Below, one piece after another: positions 25,444 to 33,741 of a stretch of DNA of 64,000 bases. Under the pieces are notes generated by a model, which did not search any database, was not told where the DNA came from, and saw nothing but the letters and a program-made list of their open reading frames with translations. The DNA comes from Streptomyces natalensis ATCC 27448 (GTDB taxonomy: Bacteria > Actinomycetota > Actinomycetes > Streptomycetales > Streptomycetaceae): NCBI RefSeq assembly GCF_000935125.1, contig NZ_JRKI01000029.1:496001-560000 (forward strand), read 5' to 3'. The translations under genes and the position numbers were made by a program. Each line of letters opens with the position of its first letter. Positions within the stretch are counted from its first letter, which is position 1.

Positions 25444-26583
25444 TCAGGCGCCCCAGATCTTCCGGTAGGCCTGGCGGTAGCCCTCGGAGTCCCAGGACAG
25501 TGCGCCGCCGCTGTTGGTGGCGGTGGCGATGTGGACGGGGGCGACGTATCCGCTGGCCGGGGCGCCGGCGAAGGCGCGGTTGAATTCGTCGATGATCTGC
25601 CAGCCCTGTTCGGAGAGCGGCTCGGGCACGGTGGCGGCCTGGAACTCCTTGCCGTTGACGCGCTGGAAGGCCGATGGATCGCCGTCACCGGCACCGATGT
25701 TGAAGGGGGCGCCGGCGCCGTCCTTGCCCGCGGCGCGCAGGGCGGGGGCGGCGTGCTGGAAGTACAGGTCGTTGATGGCGGCGGAATAGGTCCACTTGCC
25801 GCCGAAACGGGACAGCAGGGAGCGGACTGCCCCGATGGAGCGGGTGTTGGCCTGGGGAATGGGGATGTTGGTGTAGCTCAGCAGCTTGGTGCCGGAGCAG
25901 GTGGCGAGTTCCTTCTTGATCAGATCGGACTTGTGCTTCGCGAAGGGTATCGAGGCGTCGGTGAACAGGACGACGCCCGCGTGGCCGTTGGACCGTGCGA
26001 TGATCCAGTCGGCGCTGATCTTCGCGACGTCCTCGACCCGGGAGGTGATGTTGCTGAAGAGCTGCGGATCCTTGCTGGGGCCGGGAGCGGCGGTGGCATG
26101 CCAGCCGATCAGCGGTATTCCCGCCTTGTTCGCTTTTTTGACGTCCGCTGCGACGGACCGGGGATCGAAACCGCCGATGACGATGCCGTCCGGTTTGAGG
26201 CCGAGGGCCTGCTTGAAGGCGGCCCGCATGCCGTCGGGCGTGCCCTGGCCGTTGAGGGTGCGGGCGTGCCAGCCGAGGATCTTGGCGGCTTCCTCGACGC
26301 CTTGGGCGACGCCGGCGACGCCGGGGTTGGTCAGGGTCTGGGCGATGTAGACGACGGTTTTGCCGTGGACGGCCTTGGGTCCGGTGGTGGGGCCCTTCCA
26401 GGGGGCGTTGACCTCCTGTGCCCGCTGGACGGCCCGCTTGGCCCGGGAGAGCTCGGTGGGGCAACCGGGCTTGGCGGCGCTGCGGTGGGATGCGGTGGTG
26501 TCGGCGCCGGGTTGGCAGCCGGCGGTCGCGGCCATGACCAGGAGTGCGGCGGCTGTCACGACCGCCTTGCGGGTGGGGTGCAC
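25444..26583 (-). CDS. Orphan sugar-binding lipoprotein (ABC substrate-binding protein family)
   Basis: From GTG 26583, preceded by AGGAG, the 379-residue product has a lipoprotein signal (VVTAAALLVMAATAGCQPG; lipobox ATAGC). A periplasmic-binding-protein type I fold (ribose/xylose-binding class) follows: VVYIAQTLTNPGVAGVAQGV, GTPDGMRAAFKQALGLKPDG, IVIGGFDPRS, IGWHATAAPG, HAGVVLFTDAS, YSAAINDLYFQHAAPALRAA and FNIGAGDGDPSAF. It would bind a sugar or similar ligand outside the membrane. No ABC ATPase or permease is adjacent, so it may pair with a remote transporter or act as a sensor-linked binding protein. An upstream open frame to 26718 lacks a ribosome binding site. It is divergent from cvnA. 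Confidence 0.85.
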   Translation of the reverse strand: MHPTRKAVVTAAALLVMAATAGCQPGADTTASHRSAAKPGCPTELSRAKRAVQRAQEVNAPWKGPTTGPKAVHGKTVVYIAQTLTNPGVAGVAQGVEEAAKILGWHARTLNGQGTPDGMRAAFKQALGLKPDGIVIGGFDPRSVAADVKKANKAGIPLIGWHATAAPGPSKDPQLFSNITSRVEDVAKISADWIIARSNGHAGVVLFTDASIPFAKHKSDLIKKELATCSGTKLLSYTNIPIPQANTRSIGAVRSLLSRFGGKWTYSAAINDLYFQHAAPALRAAGKDGAGAPFNIGAGDGDPSAFQRVNGKEFQAATVPEPLSEQGWQIIDEFNRAFAGAPASGYVAPVHIATATNSGGALSWDSEGYRQAYRKIWGA

Positions 26584-26979
26584 GGGTCTCCTCGCAGGGC
26601 GGGATGAGGATGTGGGTCGGGGTGGGGGGAGACAGGTTACGGGTGGCGAGATTTCGACGGTCATCCGCCGTCGGAATTGGGCGCACGCCGCTGACATCGA
26701 CCCCTCGCTCGTCGGCACATCGGCTCACGACCCGCTGGTCAAGGCGCTATCGCGCCAAAAGTGACAAAGAGCTGAATACCGTTTGACCTTTGATGGGGCA
26801 CGTCTTGCATGCCTCCGCACACGCGGTAGTGTTCGCGGCCTGTTGGACGTGTGGCGCAATCTTGTCGCTCGCATTCCGGCATGAACGTCACGGGCGTCGC
26901 GTCACGCTCACCCCTCGTCGGCGGTCGGCAACAACAACATTTCGGTCACCGCTCAGGAGCACGTCGTAAGGAGGCCGGG
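26584..26979. promoter_or_regulatory. Divergent promoter region between binding protein and conservon
   Basis: This gap is relatively AT-rich around 26740-26840. A possible plus-strand promoter is TTGCAT, 16 bases, TAGTGT (ending near 26833). A second -35-like TTGACC occurs near 26783. The gap holds no credible gene; the 43-codon upstream extension of the cvnA frame lacks a ribosome binding site, whereas AAGGAGG (26968-26974) marks the chosen start. Confidence 0.4.
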
Positions 26980-29508
26980 GTGTCTGTGGACACAGTGGAC
27001 CCGCCGCACGAGGTGGACCCGCCGCACCAACAGGACCCGTCCCGGCGTTCGCCGTTGAGGCCGCGGTTCCGTCAGCGGGCGGGCGCGCTCCTGGACCGAT
27101 GGCCGTTCCGGCGGAAGCTCAACGTTCTGGTGATCGCGCCCGTCGCGGTCGTCGGCGTGCTGCTGGGCGTCGGCGTCGACGCTCAGGTGGACAAGGCCCT
27201 GGACGCCGACCGGACCGCGGAGCTGGTGCGCGACAGCGAGCAGGTCACCAGGCTGATCAATGACGTCCAGGCCGAACACCGGCAGGCGCTCCTGCTGTCC
27301 GTGGAGCAGGAGTCGGTCCGGCCCGGCGCCGCCCTGCCCTCCATCACCACCTACCGTCGCACGCAGCAGGACACCGATGAGCAGGTGAGCGCCGTGCATT
27401 CCGCGTTCGGGGCGAGCCTGCCGCGGAAGGAAGCACAGGCCCTCGACTACATCCGGGACCTTGCCGTGCTGCGCGACAAGGTCGAGCGGGGCTCCGTCCC
27501 GGCCGCCGGCATCGATCCCGCGTACGCGGCCGCGGTCGGCTACCTGATCGACGGCATCGGCCTGGACCGCTTCGTCGGCAGCTCGTCGTCCTCGGTCATC
27601 AACCTTCTCGACACGGTACTGCGCGCGGACGCCGCCCACGCGGCCTTCGAGAGCGGGGTGTTCTCCGCCCAGACCCGGGATGCCAATGCGCTCACCGAGT
27701 ACACCCGTGCGGTCGGTGCCCACCAGGTCTACGAGGAGCAGACGGAACGCTTCGGCCGGATCGCCGACCCCGACCAGGTGCTGCGCCTGAGCGGGATCGA
27801 GCGGGATGCCGAGGAGAACGGCATCGAGGCGCAGTTCGCGGAGCTCCAGATCGACCCCGGCTCGTTGCAGGGCCAGACCCCGCACCAGCTGCGCAAGGCG
27901 ATCGCCGCCGGCACCCGGCAGGCCGAGGCCCGGCTCGCCATCACCCGGTCGCTGATCCAGCAGATCGCCGCGCGGGCCGACGGGCTCTCCCGGGACTCCC
28001 TGGACAACGCGCTGGTGATGCTCGCCCTCGCCCTGCTCGGCTTCGCCTCCTGGCTGTCCTTCTCCGTCCTGGTCCGGCGGTCGGTCGTACGGCCCCTGGC
28101 GGCCCTGACCGGCGCCGCCCAGCAGGTCGTCGACGTGGCCGGCGAGGAACTGGCCAAGGTCGAGGACGACGAGTCGGCGGACGGCACCCCGCTGCAACCG
28201 CAGCCGATACCCGTTCCGGTCCGCGACGAGATCGGGCATCTGGCCGAGGCGTTCAACCAGGTGCAGGTCACCGCCGCGGCGCTGCTGGAGCGGCAGGTGC
28301 TCAGTCGCCGCAACGTCGCCGAGATGTTCGGCAACGTCGGACGCCGGGTCAGCAACCTCACCTCGCGCCAACTCCTGCTGATCGACGCCGTGGAGCGCGA
28401 GGAGACCGACCCCGACGTCCTGGAGCGGATGTATCGCATCGACCACATCGCGGTACGCCTCCAGCGCAACGCCGACAGCCTGATGCTGCTCGCCGGCATC
28501 CGCGACCCCGAGGTGGAGGCCCGGCCGACCGCCCTGGTCAACGTCATCCGGGCCGGGCTCGGCCAGATCGAGGGGTACCAGCGGGTGTCCCTGCGCTCCG
28601 AGACGGAGATCACCGTCGCGCCGGACATCGTCGACGATCTGACGCTGATGCTCGCCGAACTGCTGGAGAACGCGGTCTCGTTCTCCCCCTCCGACACACC
28701 CGTCGAGGTCGTCGTCCGGCCCGGCACCGACGTCACCTCGGACGGTGGTGCACTGATCGAGGTCATCGACCACGGCCTCGGCATGAGCACGGAGCGCCTC
28801 GACGAGGAGAACGCCCGGCTGGTCCGGCGGGAACGGCTCGACCTCGTACCGACCAAGGTCCTTGGCCTGTTCGTGGTCGGAAACCTCGCCCGGCGCTCGG
28901 GCATACGGGTCGCCCTGAGCCGTACGCCGGGCGGCGGGGTCACCGGCACCGTCTGGCTCCCTTCCGCGCTGCTGCTCGCCGTGGATCCGGCCGCCATGTC
29001 GGGCCCGGCCTCGGGCGTGACCGAGGCGGGGGCCGCGGAGGCGGATGTGGACGGCGCCGGTGCCCTCTCCGATGGCAGAACTGACGCCATGTCAGACGTG
29101 ACGTCAGACACCACGTCAGGCCACCACCCGGCAGCGCCCGAGCGGGAATCCCGCACGCCCGAGCCCGAACGCGAGCAGGATCCCCGGCCCGCTCCCGTCT
29201 CCCCCACTCCCCTGCCGTTGCGCCGGACCTCCGCCGCCCCGCCCGAACCGCGCCCGGCGCAGCCCGGCCGGCCGCTGCGACGGCGGGTACGGGGTGCGAC
29301 GCTCGGGATGACCGCCCCGGCGGCCGACCGCGGGGCCCAGGCGATGCGCCGGCCCGTCGACGCCGACGCGGTCCGTTCGGAACTCGATGAATTCGAGGCC
29401 GCCGTACGCAGGGCGGAGCAGGAGAGTGCCCCTGCCCCTGGGGACCCAGCATCTTCGCAACACCAGCAAACCCGGAAGGAGTCGGGCAGTGACCACGCCG
29501 ACAGGTAA
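26980..29508 (+). CDS. cvnA: Conservon sensor histidine kinase-like protein (CvnA)
   Basis: This 842-residue membrane protein has an N-terminal helix (about residues 45-66), an extracytoplasmic nitrate-sensor-like domain with VQAEHRQALLLSVEQ, a second helix (ALVMLALALLGFASWLSFSV), HAMP (VRRSVVRPLAALTGAAQQVV), a dimerisation region with the candidate His (RIDHIAVRLQRNADSLMLLA), HATPase_c (LMLAELLENAVSFSPSDTPV; DHGLGMS) and a long Pro/Arg-rich tail. In conservons this protein forms a membrane complex with CvnB, CvnC and CvnD resembling G-protein-coupled signalling. GTG at 26980 follows AAGGAGG. The 3' end overlaps cvnB by 20 bases. Which of the several conservons this is cannot be told from the window. 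Confidence 0.92.
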   Translation: MSVDTVDPPHEVDPPHQQDPSRRSPLRPRFRQRAGALLDRWPFRRKLNVLVIAPVAVVGVLLGVGVDAQVDKALDADRTAELVRDSEQVTRLINDVQAEHRQALLLSVEQESVRPGAALPSITTYRRTQQDTDEQVSAVHSAFGASLPRKEAQALDYIRDLAVLRDKVERGSVPAAGIDPAYAAAVGYLIDGIGLDRFVGSSSSSVINLLDTVLRADAAHAAFESGVFSAQTRDANALTEYTRAVGAHQVYEEQTERFGRIADPDQVLRLSGIERDAEENGIEAQFAELQIDPGSLQGQTPHQLRKAIAAGTRQAEARLAITRSLIQQIAARADGLSRDSLDNALVMLALALLGFASWLSFSVLVRRSVVRPLAALTGAAQQVVDVAGEELAKVEDDESADGTPLQPQPIPVPVRDEIGHLAEAFNQVQVTAAALLERQVLSRRNVAEMFGNVGRRVSNLTSRQLLLIDAVEREETDPDVLERMYRIDHIAVRLQRNADSLMLLAGIRDPEVEARPTALVNVIRAGLGQIEGYQRVSLRSETEITVAPDIVDDLTLMLAELLENAVSFSPSDTPVEVVVRPGTDVTSDGGALIEVIDHGLGMSTERLDEENARLVRRERLDLVPTKVLGLFVVGNLARRSGIRVALSRTPGGGVTGTVWLPSALLLAVDPAAMSGPASGVTEAGAAEADVDGAGALSDGRTDAMSDVTSDTTSGHHPAAPERESRTPEPEREQDPRPAPVSPTPLPLRRTSAAPPEPRPAQPGRPLRRRVRGATLGMTAPAADRGAQAMRRPVDADAVRSELDEFEAAVRRAEQESAPAPGDPASSQHQQTRKESGSDHADR

Positions 29509-29965
29509 GAGCGGTTCCGAGCGGACGGAACCCACCGATCTGACAGCCGCCGCGGCCGACTTCACCTGGCTGCTCGACCGGTTCGCCACCCAGACCGCCG
29601 GTGTCGTCGACGCCATCGCGGTCTCCTCCGACGGTCTGCTGATCGCCGTCTCCCAACTGCGCGAGCAGGCCGACTCCGAGCGGCTCGCAGCGATCGTGTC
29701 GGGCGTGACGAGTCTGGCCGCCGGTGCGTCCGGCAATTACGGCCTCGGCGGCCTCAACAAGGTCATCATCGACCTGGAGGGCGGCCATGTGCTGGTGTCG
29801 GCCATCGGCTGCGGTGCCGTTCTCGGCGTGGTGACCACGAAGGAGGCGAAGCTCGGCAACATCGCCTACGAGATGACCCTCTTCGCCAACCGGGCCGGGA
29901 GCGCCCTCACCCCCCAGCTGGTGCTGGAGCTGAAGAAGACCGCCGGCGCCACACCGGCCCGCTGA
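29489..29965 (+). CDS. cvnB: Roadblock/LC7 family protein (CvnB)
   Basis: The 158-residue protein has a disordered start (TTPTGKSGSERTEPTDLTAA) and a roadblock/LC7 domain: FTWLLDRFATQTAGVVDAIA, VSSDGLLIAVS, GNYGLGGLNKVIIDLEGGHV and GAVLGVVTTKEAKLGNIAYE. In conservons this domain is thought to act on the small GTPase CvnD and contact CvnA. The GTG start (29489) lies inside the end of cvnA with GAAGGAG upstream, so translation is coupled. The frame is open further upstream, but that part is the cvnA tail in another frame. Confidence 0.92.
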   Translation: MTTPTGKSGSERTEPTDLTAAAADFTWLLDRFATQTAGVVDAIAVSSDGLLIAVSQLREQADSERLAAIVSGVTSLAAGASGNYGLGGLNKVIIDLEGGHVLVSAIGCGAVLGVVTTKEAKLGNIAYEMTLFANRAGSALTPQLVLELKKTAGATPAR

Positions 29966-30013
29966 CCCGTCCCACACCGCCGAGACAGCGGTGCAGGGCT
30001 TGAGAAGAGGAGC

Positions 30014-30460
30014 ATGATGGCCGGTGGTGAACCAGGACCGGACGAGGCGGAGGGCAGCGCCCGGGGCCCCTCGAAGCCGGTCGGCCGCGCTTCCGCGATC
30101 CGGCCGTTCCTGCTGACCGCCGGCCGGGTGGCCGGTGGCGGGACCGGCCCGCCGCTCCCGGTCGAAACCCAGGTCGTGGCGACGGCCTCCGGGCTCACCG
30201 TCCTGGGCTCGCTCGCCTTCGAACACCACGACATCGTCGCCGCATGCCGGCATCCGCAGTCGGTGGCGGAACTCGCCGCCCGGCTGCGCCTCCACCTCAA
30301 CGTGGTCCGGGTGCTGGCGGAGGACCTGTGCGCCGCCGGGCATCTGGCGGTCCATGTCCCGGACGCCAGGGCAACCCAGGACATCTCCGTACTGCGAAGG
30401 GTTATCGATGGTCTCCGTGCCGTCCCCGACTCACGGGGCACACTCCGTGACAGCGGTTGA
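30014..30460 (+). CDS. cvnC: DUF742 family protein (CvnC)
   Basis: The 148-residue protein has the DUF742 pattern: IRPFLLTAGRVAG, PPLPVETQVVATASGL, LAFEHHDIVAACRHPQSVAE, LAARLRLHLNVVRVLAEDLC and a terminal GLRAVPD segment. The domain resembles a winged-helix fold and is always found between the roadblock and GTPase proteins in conservons. AGAGGAG precedes the ATG. It overlaps the cvnD start by 53 bases, indicating coupled translation. Biochemical function is unknown. Confidence 0.92.
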   Translation: MMAGGEPGPDEAEGSARGPSKPVGRASAIRPFLLTAGRVAGGGTGPPLPVETQVVATASGLTVLGSLAFEHHDIVAACRHPQSVAELAARLRLHLNVVRVLAEDLCAAGHLAVHVPDARATQDISVLRRVIDGLRAVPDSRGTLRDSG

Positions 30461-31022
30461 ACAGCCGCCACTACCGGTCAAGTTGGTCATCGCCGGCGGC
30501 TTCGGCGTCGGCAAGACCACGGCCGTGGGCGCGATCTCCGAGATCCGGCCGCTGACGACGGAGGCGGCCATCACCGAGGTCGCGGCGGGCGTGGACGATC
30601 TCTCCCACACGCCCGGCAAGACCACCACCACGGTCGCCATGGACTTCGGCTGTATCACCATCGACCCGACGCTGAAGCTCTATCTGTTCGGCACACCGGG
30701 CCAGGACCGGTTCGGGTTCATGTGGGACGACGTGGTCGAGGGCGCTCTCGGTGCTCTGGTGATCGTGGACACCCGGCGCCTGGACGACTGTTACGCCGCG
30801 GTGGACTACTTCGAGCACAAGGGCATGCCGTTCGCCGTCGCGGTCAACGCGTTCGACGGCGAGGTCCACCACAACCTCGACGAGGTGCGGTGGGCGCTGG
30901 ACGTCTCCGACCACGTGCCGCTGGTCGTCTTCGACGCCCGCACGACGGGCTCGGTCCGCGATGCGCTGCTGGTCGTACTCGAGGTCGCCCTGTCCCGTGC
31001 GGAAGGCACCGCAGGGGGCTGA
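30408..31022 (+). CDS. cvnD: Small GTP-binding protein (CvnD)
   Basis: The 204-residue Ras-like protein has P-loop GGFGVGKTTAVGAI, a switch region TTTTVAMDFGCITID, a G3-like LFGTPGQDRF (GTPGQ in place of DxxGQ) and a G4-like AVNAFDG. Conservon GTPases of this type bind and hydrolyse GTP and report to unknown effectors. I chose ATG 30408 (GAAGGG upstream), which gives the usual length and a 53-base overlap with cvnC. In some conservons a P450 and terpene synthase follow; here the next gene is convergent, so this conservon ends at four genes. Confidence 0.92.
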   Translation: MVSVPSPTHGAHSVTAVEQPPLPVKLVIAGGFGVGKTTAVGAISEIRPLTTEAAITEVAAGVDDLSHTPGKTTTTVAMDFGCITIDPTLKLYLFGTPGQDRFGFMWDDVVEGALGALVIVDTRRLDDCYAAVDYFEHKGMPFAVAVNAFDGEVHHNLDEVRWALDVSDHVPLVVFDARTTGSVRDALLVVLEVALSRAEGTAGG

Positions 31023-31158
31023 CTCCCGAAGCCCCTCGGGGGACTGCGGTCACTCCCCGGCCGCGTCGAGGAGGATCCGGGCCATCTGCTCATCCGTGAG
31101 GCCCTGACCGCCGCTGACAACGGCTCCGAGAACGGCCGACCGGCGAGCGGACAGGGCG
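31023..31158 (-). other. Region between cvnD and tgmB with an orphan open frame
   Basis: On the minus strand, right after and partly inside the tgmB end, a frame runs to a stop near 31047. Its last part reads ALSARRSAVLGAVVSGGQGL then TDEQMARILLDAAGE. The composition is protein-like, but no start codon or ribosome binding site was found for it. It may be the remnant of a downstream gene whose start has been lost; no family was recognised. Confidence 0.35.
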
Positions 31159-32088
31159 TCAGGCGAGCGGGTCCGCCGCGAGCCAGGCGGCGATGGCCTC
31201 GGCGATGGGCTGGTCGGTGTCGAGCTGGATGAAGGCGAACTGGCCGCCCTGGTTGCATTCGAGGAACCACCAGGTCCCGTTGGCGTCCTCCGCGAAGTCG
31301 AAGGCCCCGTAAGCGAGTTGAGTGGCCGTCATATAGGCGGCCACCGACCGTCGGATGTGTTCGGGGACCTCGGCGGGCTTCCAGACGCCGTTCTCCGCGA
31401 AGCGGCTGTCCACCTCCTCTAAGTCGGCTTCCTTACGGGCCGCGAAGAGGTGGCCGCCGACACAGGTCAGCCGGATGTCGGCCCCCTTGCGGACATGCTG
31501 CTGGAGCAGGGTGGGGCCGGCCGCGACCGCGGTGAAGTCCGCGTCCGGACTGATACGGGTGGTGGGCAGCACCAACGGAGGGTCGTCGGGATGCTTCCCG
31601 GAGACCGACTTGACCACCAGGTCCTGGTACGTGTCGGCGAACTGGCGTGCGACGGCGGGGAAGGAGGTGATCAGCGTGGCGGGCACGGTGAAGCCGCTCT
31701 GCTGGGCGATATGGAGCTGCCAGGGTTTGTAGCGGGCCTGTCCGGCCGCCGCGGGGTGGTTCATCCAGCGAGCCCGGGTAGAGGTGAGCATGCCGTAGAG
31801 CGCCTGCTCGGATTCCAGGGTGAGCCAGGTCGACCGCTCCTCGGCTCGGGTGCCGGGGGTGCCGGGCCGGCGCACCCACACCGAACGCAGGCTGTTCAGG
31901 CTCACCATGCGTTCGTTCGTCCTGAGATAGCCGTGGAAGCCGTTGGTGCCGTAGTCCGCCGAGAGGTGGACCCGGCCGGGCAGGTCGGCGGGGTCGAGGC
32001 GGACGAGCGGCACGCCGAGGTCGTGCAGGACCGCGACGACCGTATCCGCGGTCAAGTCTTCCTCACAGGTGAGGACCAGAACCGTCAT
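31159..32088 (-). CDS. tgmB: ATP-grasp ribosomal peptide maturase TgmB
   Basis: The 309-residue ATP-grasp ligase forms side-chain ester or amide links in the TgmA precursor, making an omega-ester peptide (graspetide). Visible features are the N-terminal TVLVLTCEEDLTADTVVAVL, VWVRRPGTPG, ARWMNHPAAAGQARYKPWQL, the ATP-binding TVPATLITSFP and VVKSVSGKH, QQHVRKGADIRLTCVGGHLF, and the metal site FLECNQGGQFAF. It starts six bases after the tgmA stop. A TTA leucine codon (31420-31422) makes translation dependent on the bldA tRNA, so the peptide should appear late in development. The methyltransferase gene (tgmC) common in such clusters is not next to it. Confidence 0.93.
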   Translation of the reverse strand: MTVLVLTCEEDLTADTVVAVLHDLGVPLVRLDPADLPGRVHLSADYGTNGFHGYLRTNERMVSLNSLRSVWVRRPGTPGTRAEERSTWLTLESEQALYGMLTSTRARWMNHPAAAGQARYKPWQLHIAQQSGFTVPATLITSFPAVARQFADTYQDLVVKSVSGKHPDDPPLVLPTTRISPDADFTAVAAGPTLLQQHVRKGADIRLTCVGGHLFAARKEADLEEVDSRFAENGVWKPAEVPEHIRRSVAAYMTATQLAYGAFDFAEDANGTWWFLECNQGGQFAFIQLDTDQPIAEAIAAWLAADPLA

Positions 32089-32094
32089 CGGCGT

Positions 32095-32286
32095 TCAGTC
32101 GTCGAAGTGGGTCTTGGACCCGGCGGTGGAGGCGGTGGTGCCGGTGGCCATCAGGACCGCCCGACTGCTGGTGGCCTGGCGACCGTCGGACAGGACGTTG
32201 AGTTGCCGCGTGGCGTCATAGGTGTACGGGGTTTCGGTTGCCGACTTCACCGCCGGACGGGCGTAGCTCAGCGCGAACGGTCGCAT
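32095..32286 (-). CDS. tgmA: ATP-grasp-modified RiPP precursor TgmA
   Basis: The 63-residue precursor peptide starts MRPFALSYARPA and contains the conserved YTYDATRQLNVLSDG leader segment and a Thr/Ser-rich, acid-ended C-terminus (MATGTTASTAGSKTHFDD). In this family Thr hydroxyls are esterified by Asp carboxylates from the C-terminal part; candidate donors are the two final Asp residues and acceptors are Thr/Ser upstream. GGAGGAG precedes the ATG with good spacing. It lies directly upstream of tgmB and downstream of a 12-bp iteron array. The final peptide structure cannot be predicted from sequence. Confidence 0.93.
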   Translation of the reverse strand: MRPFALSYARPAVKSATETPYTYDATRQLNVLSDGRQATSSRAVLMATGTTASTAGSKTHFDD

Positions 32287-32360
32287 GCTTTCTCCTCCAA
32301 GACCGCGATGTCCGTCCTCATGCCACGCTGCCGGGACGGCTATCTCACCAGACAACTCTG

Positions 32361-32391
32361 AACAGTTGACGCAACAGTTCGGTCAATAGTT
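32361..32391. promoter_or_regulatory. Three 12-bp-spaced direct repeats upstream of tgmA
   Basis: AACAGTT begins at 32361 and 32373 and AATAGTT at 32385, each exactly 12 bases apart, in an AT-rich stretch 75-105 bases upstream of the tgmA start. On the minus strand the repeat reads AACTGTT or AACTATT. A -35-like TTGACC overlaps the distal repeat on that strand. The array looks like an operator for a dedicated regulator, but no regulator gene is adjacent. Confidence 0.55.
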
Positions 32392-32538
32392 GCCATCTTT
32401 GCTCGTTTTCCGCGATTAACTTGACGGAAAATGCACCAGTCGGCGTTGACGAAGTGATGCGAACTGCCTGAGGGTGAGAACGGAGCTACGCCGCGTATTC
32501 CCGTGCCATTACGAGAGGCGGCGTGAGCTCCGGCGCCG

Positions 32539-33741
32539 TCAGCTGCGCCCCGTGAACTGCTGCCCCACCCCGAGGCGGCGCAGATCAGCGAGGACTTGCG
32601 GGTCCTGGGCATCCAGCCAGTCGCAGAGCTGGCGGAAGGAAACCAGACGGACGTCCTTCCGCTTCTCGTCGGCGATGTGCTTGAACGCCTCTTCGACGGC
32701 GTCCATGTAGATGCCGCCGTTCCACTGCTCGAAGTGGTTGCCTATGAAGAACGGGGCCCGGTTGGTCTCGTAGGCCCGCTGGAAGCCGGCGATGTAGGCC
32801 TCGGCGGCCTGCTTGCGCCAGCCCGGGTAGTTGGCCGGCGGGCCCTTGGTGGAGTTCTGGGACTGATTGAACATCATGTTGTAGTCCATGGACAGGACCT
32901 GGAAGGAGTGACCGGGGAACGGTATGGACTGGAGCGGGAAGTCCCACAGGCCCTGCTTCTTGGCGGGCCAGATCTGGAGGCCGCCTGGCGAGCTGGCGTC
33001 GTACCGCCAGCCGCGCTTGCGCGCCGTGGGCAGCAGGTTCTCCTGGCCGAGCAGGCACGGTGTACGGCCGCCGACCAGTTCCTTGCTGTAGTCGAAAGGC
33101 AGCGGTTCGAGGTCGGTGAAGCCGGTGTTGGTCCGCCACTTGGTGACGAAGGACATGGCCTGCTCGATCTCGTCGTCCCACTGGGCGGGGGTCCAGAACT
33201 TCACCGACCCCCGCTCCTCGCCGCAGAAGTGACCGTTGAAGTGGGTGCCTATCTCGTGGCCCTCCAGCCACGCCGCGCGCACGTTCTTCAGCGTCGCCTT
33301 GACGTGGTCGTCGCTGAGAAAGGGGATCTGGGAGGCACCGACGGGGTTGTTCGGCGGGCGGTACATCCGCCTCTTCGACTCGGGCAGCGCATACAGCCCG
33401 GAAAGGAAGAAGGTCATCGAAGCATTGTGGTCGCGGGCGAGCTTGCGGAACCTCGGGAAGAGGCCATTGCCCACCTCTCCCGCCCCGTCCCAGGAGAAAA
33501 CCACGAACTGGGGCGGCTTCTGCCCCGGCTCCAGCTTCTCCGGCTTGTCCGGCTGGTGCGGCTGCTTTCCGGTGAAGGCGGTCGAGCCGTCGCCTATCGG
33601 CTTGGCCTGCGCCGTCTGGCCGGGCTTGGTTCCGACCTTGCCGGAGGCCCCCGACCCGGAAGAAGAGCATCCGGCTACGGACAATGCGGCCGCCGCCCCT
33701 GCACCGAGCCCGAGTATTCCGCGCCGGCTGAATTCACGCAT
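32539..33741 (-). CDS. Polysaccharide deacetylase-like lipoprotein
   Basis: The 400-residue protein begins with a signal (REFSRRGILGLGAGAAAALS) that has a twin-Arg pair and a lipobox (VAGCSS), so it is probably a Tat- or Sec-exported lipoprotein. After a Gly/Ser/Lys-rich linker, a NodB-like fold is suggested by FVVFSWDGAGE, SMTFFLSG, HEIGTHFNGHF (metal-site His residues) and FFIGNHFEQW. Family enzymes remove acetyl groups from peptidoglycan or other polysaccharides. FSWDGAGE departs from the usual NodB Thr-Phe-Asp-Asp start, so activity is uncertain. AGGGA lies upstream of the ATG. It is followed by tgmA on the same strand after a 252-base gap. Confidence 0.75.
   Translation of the reverse strand: MREFSRRGILGLGAGAAAALSVAGCSSSGSGASGKVGTKPGQTAQAKPIGDGSTAFTGKQPHQPDKPEKLEPGQKPPQFVVFSWDGAGEVGNGLFPRFRKLARDHNASMTFFLSGLYALPESKRRMYRPPNNPVGASQIPFLSDDHVKATLKNVRAAWLEGHEIGTHFNGHFCGEERGSVKFWTPAQWDDEIEQAMSFVTKWRTNTGFTDLEPLPFDYSKELVGGRTPCLLGQENLLPTARKRGWRYDASSPGGLQIWPAKKQGLWDFPLQSIPFPGHSFQVLSMDYNMMFNQSQNSTKGPPANYPGWRKQAAEAYIAGFQRAYETNRAPFFIGNHFEQWNGGIYMDAVEEAFKHIADEKRKDVRLVSFRQLCDWLDAQDPQVLADLRRLGVGQQFTGRS

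Noticed and set aside
24541..26607. A 688-codon plus-strand frame spanning the AI-2E permease and binding protein genes
   Set aside because: It crosses two well-supported minus-strand genes and their gap, has low-complexity Gly/Ala content and no ribosome binding site.
29387..29488. Upstream extension of cvnB
   Set aside because: These codons lie within the cvnA tail, and a proper ribosome binding site marks the GTG at 29489.
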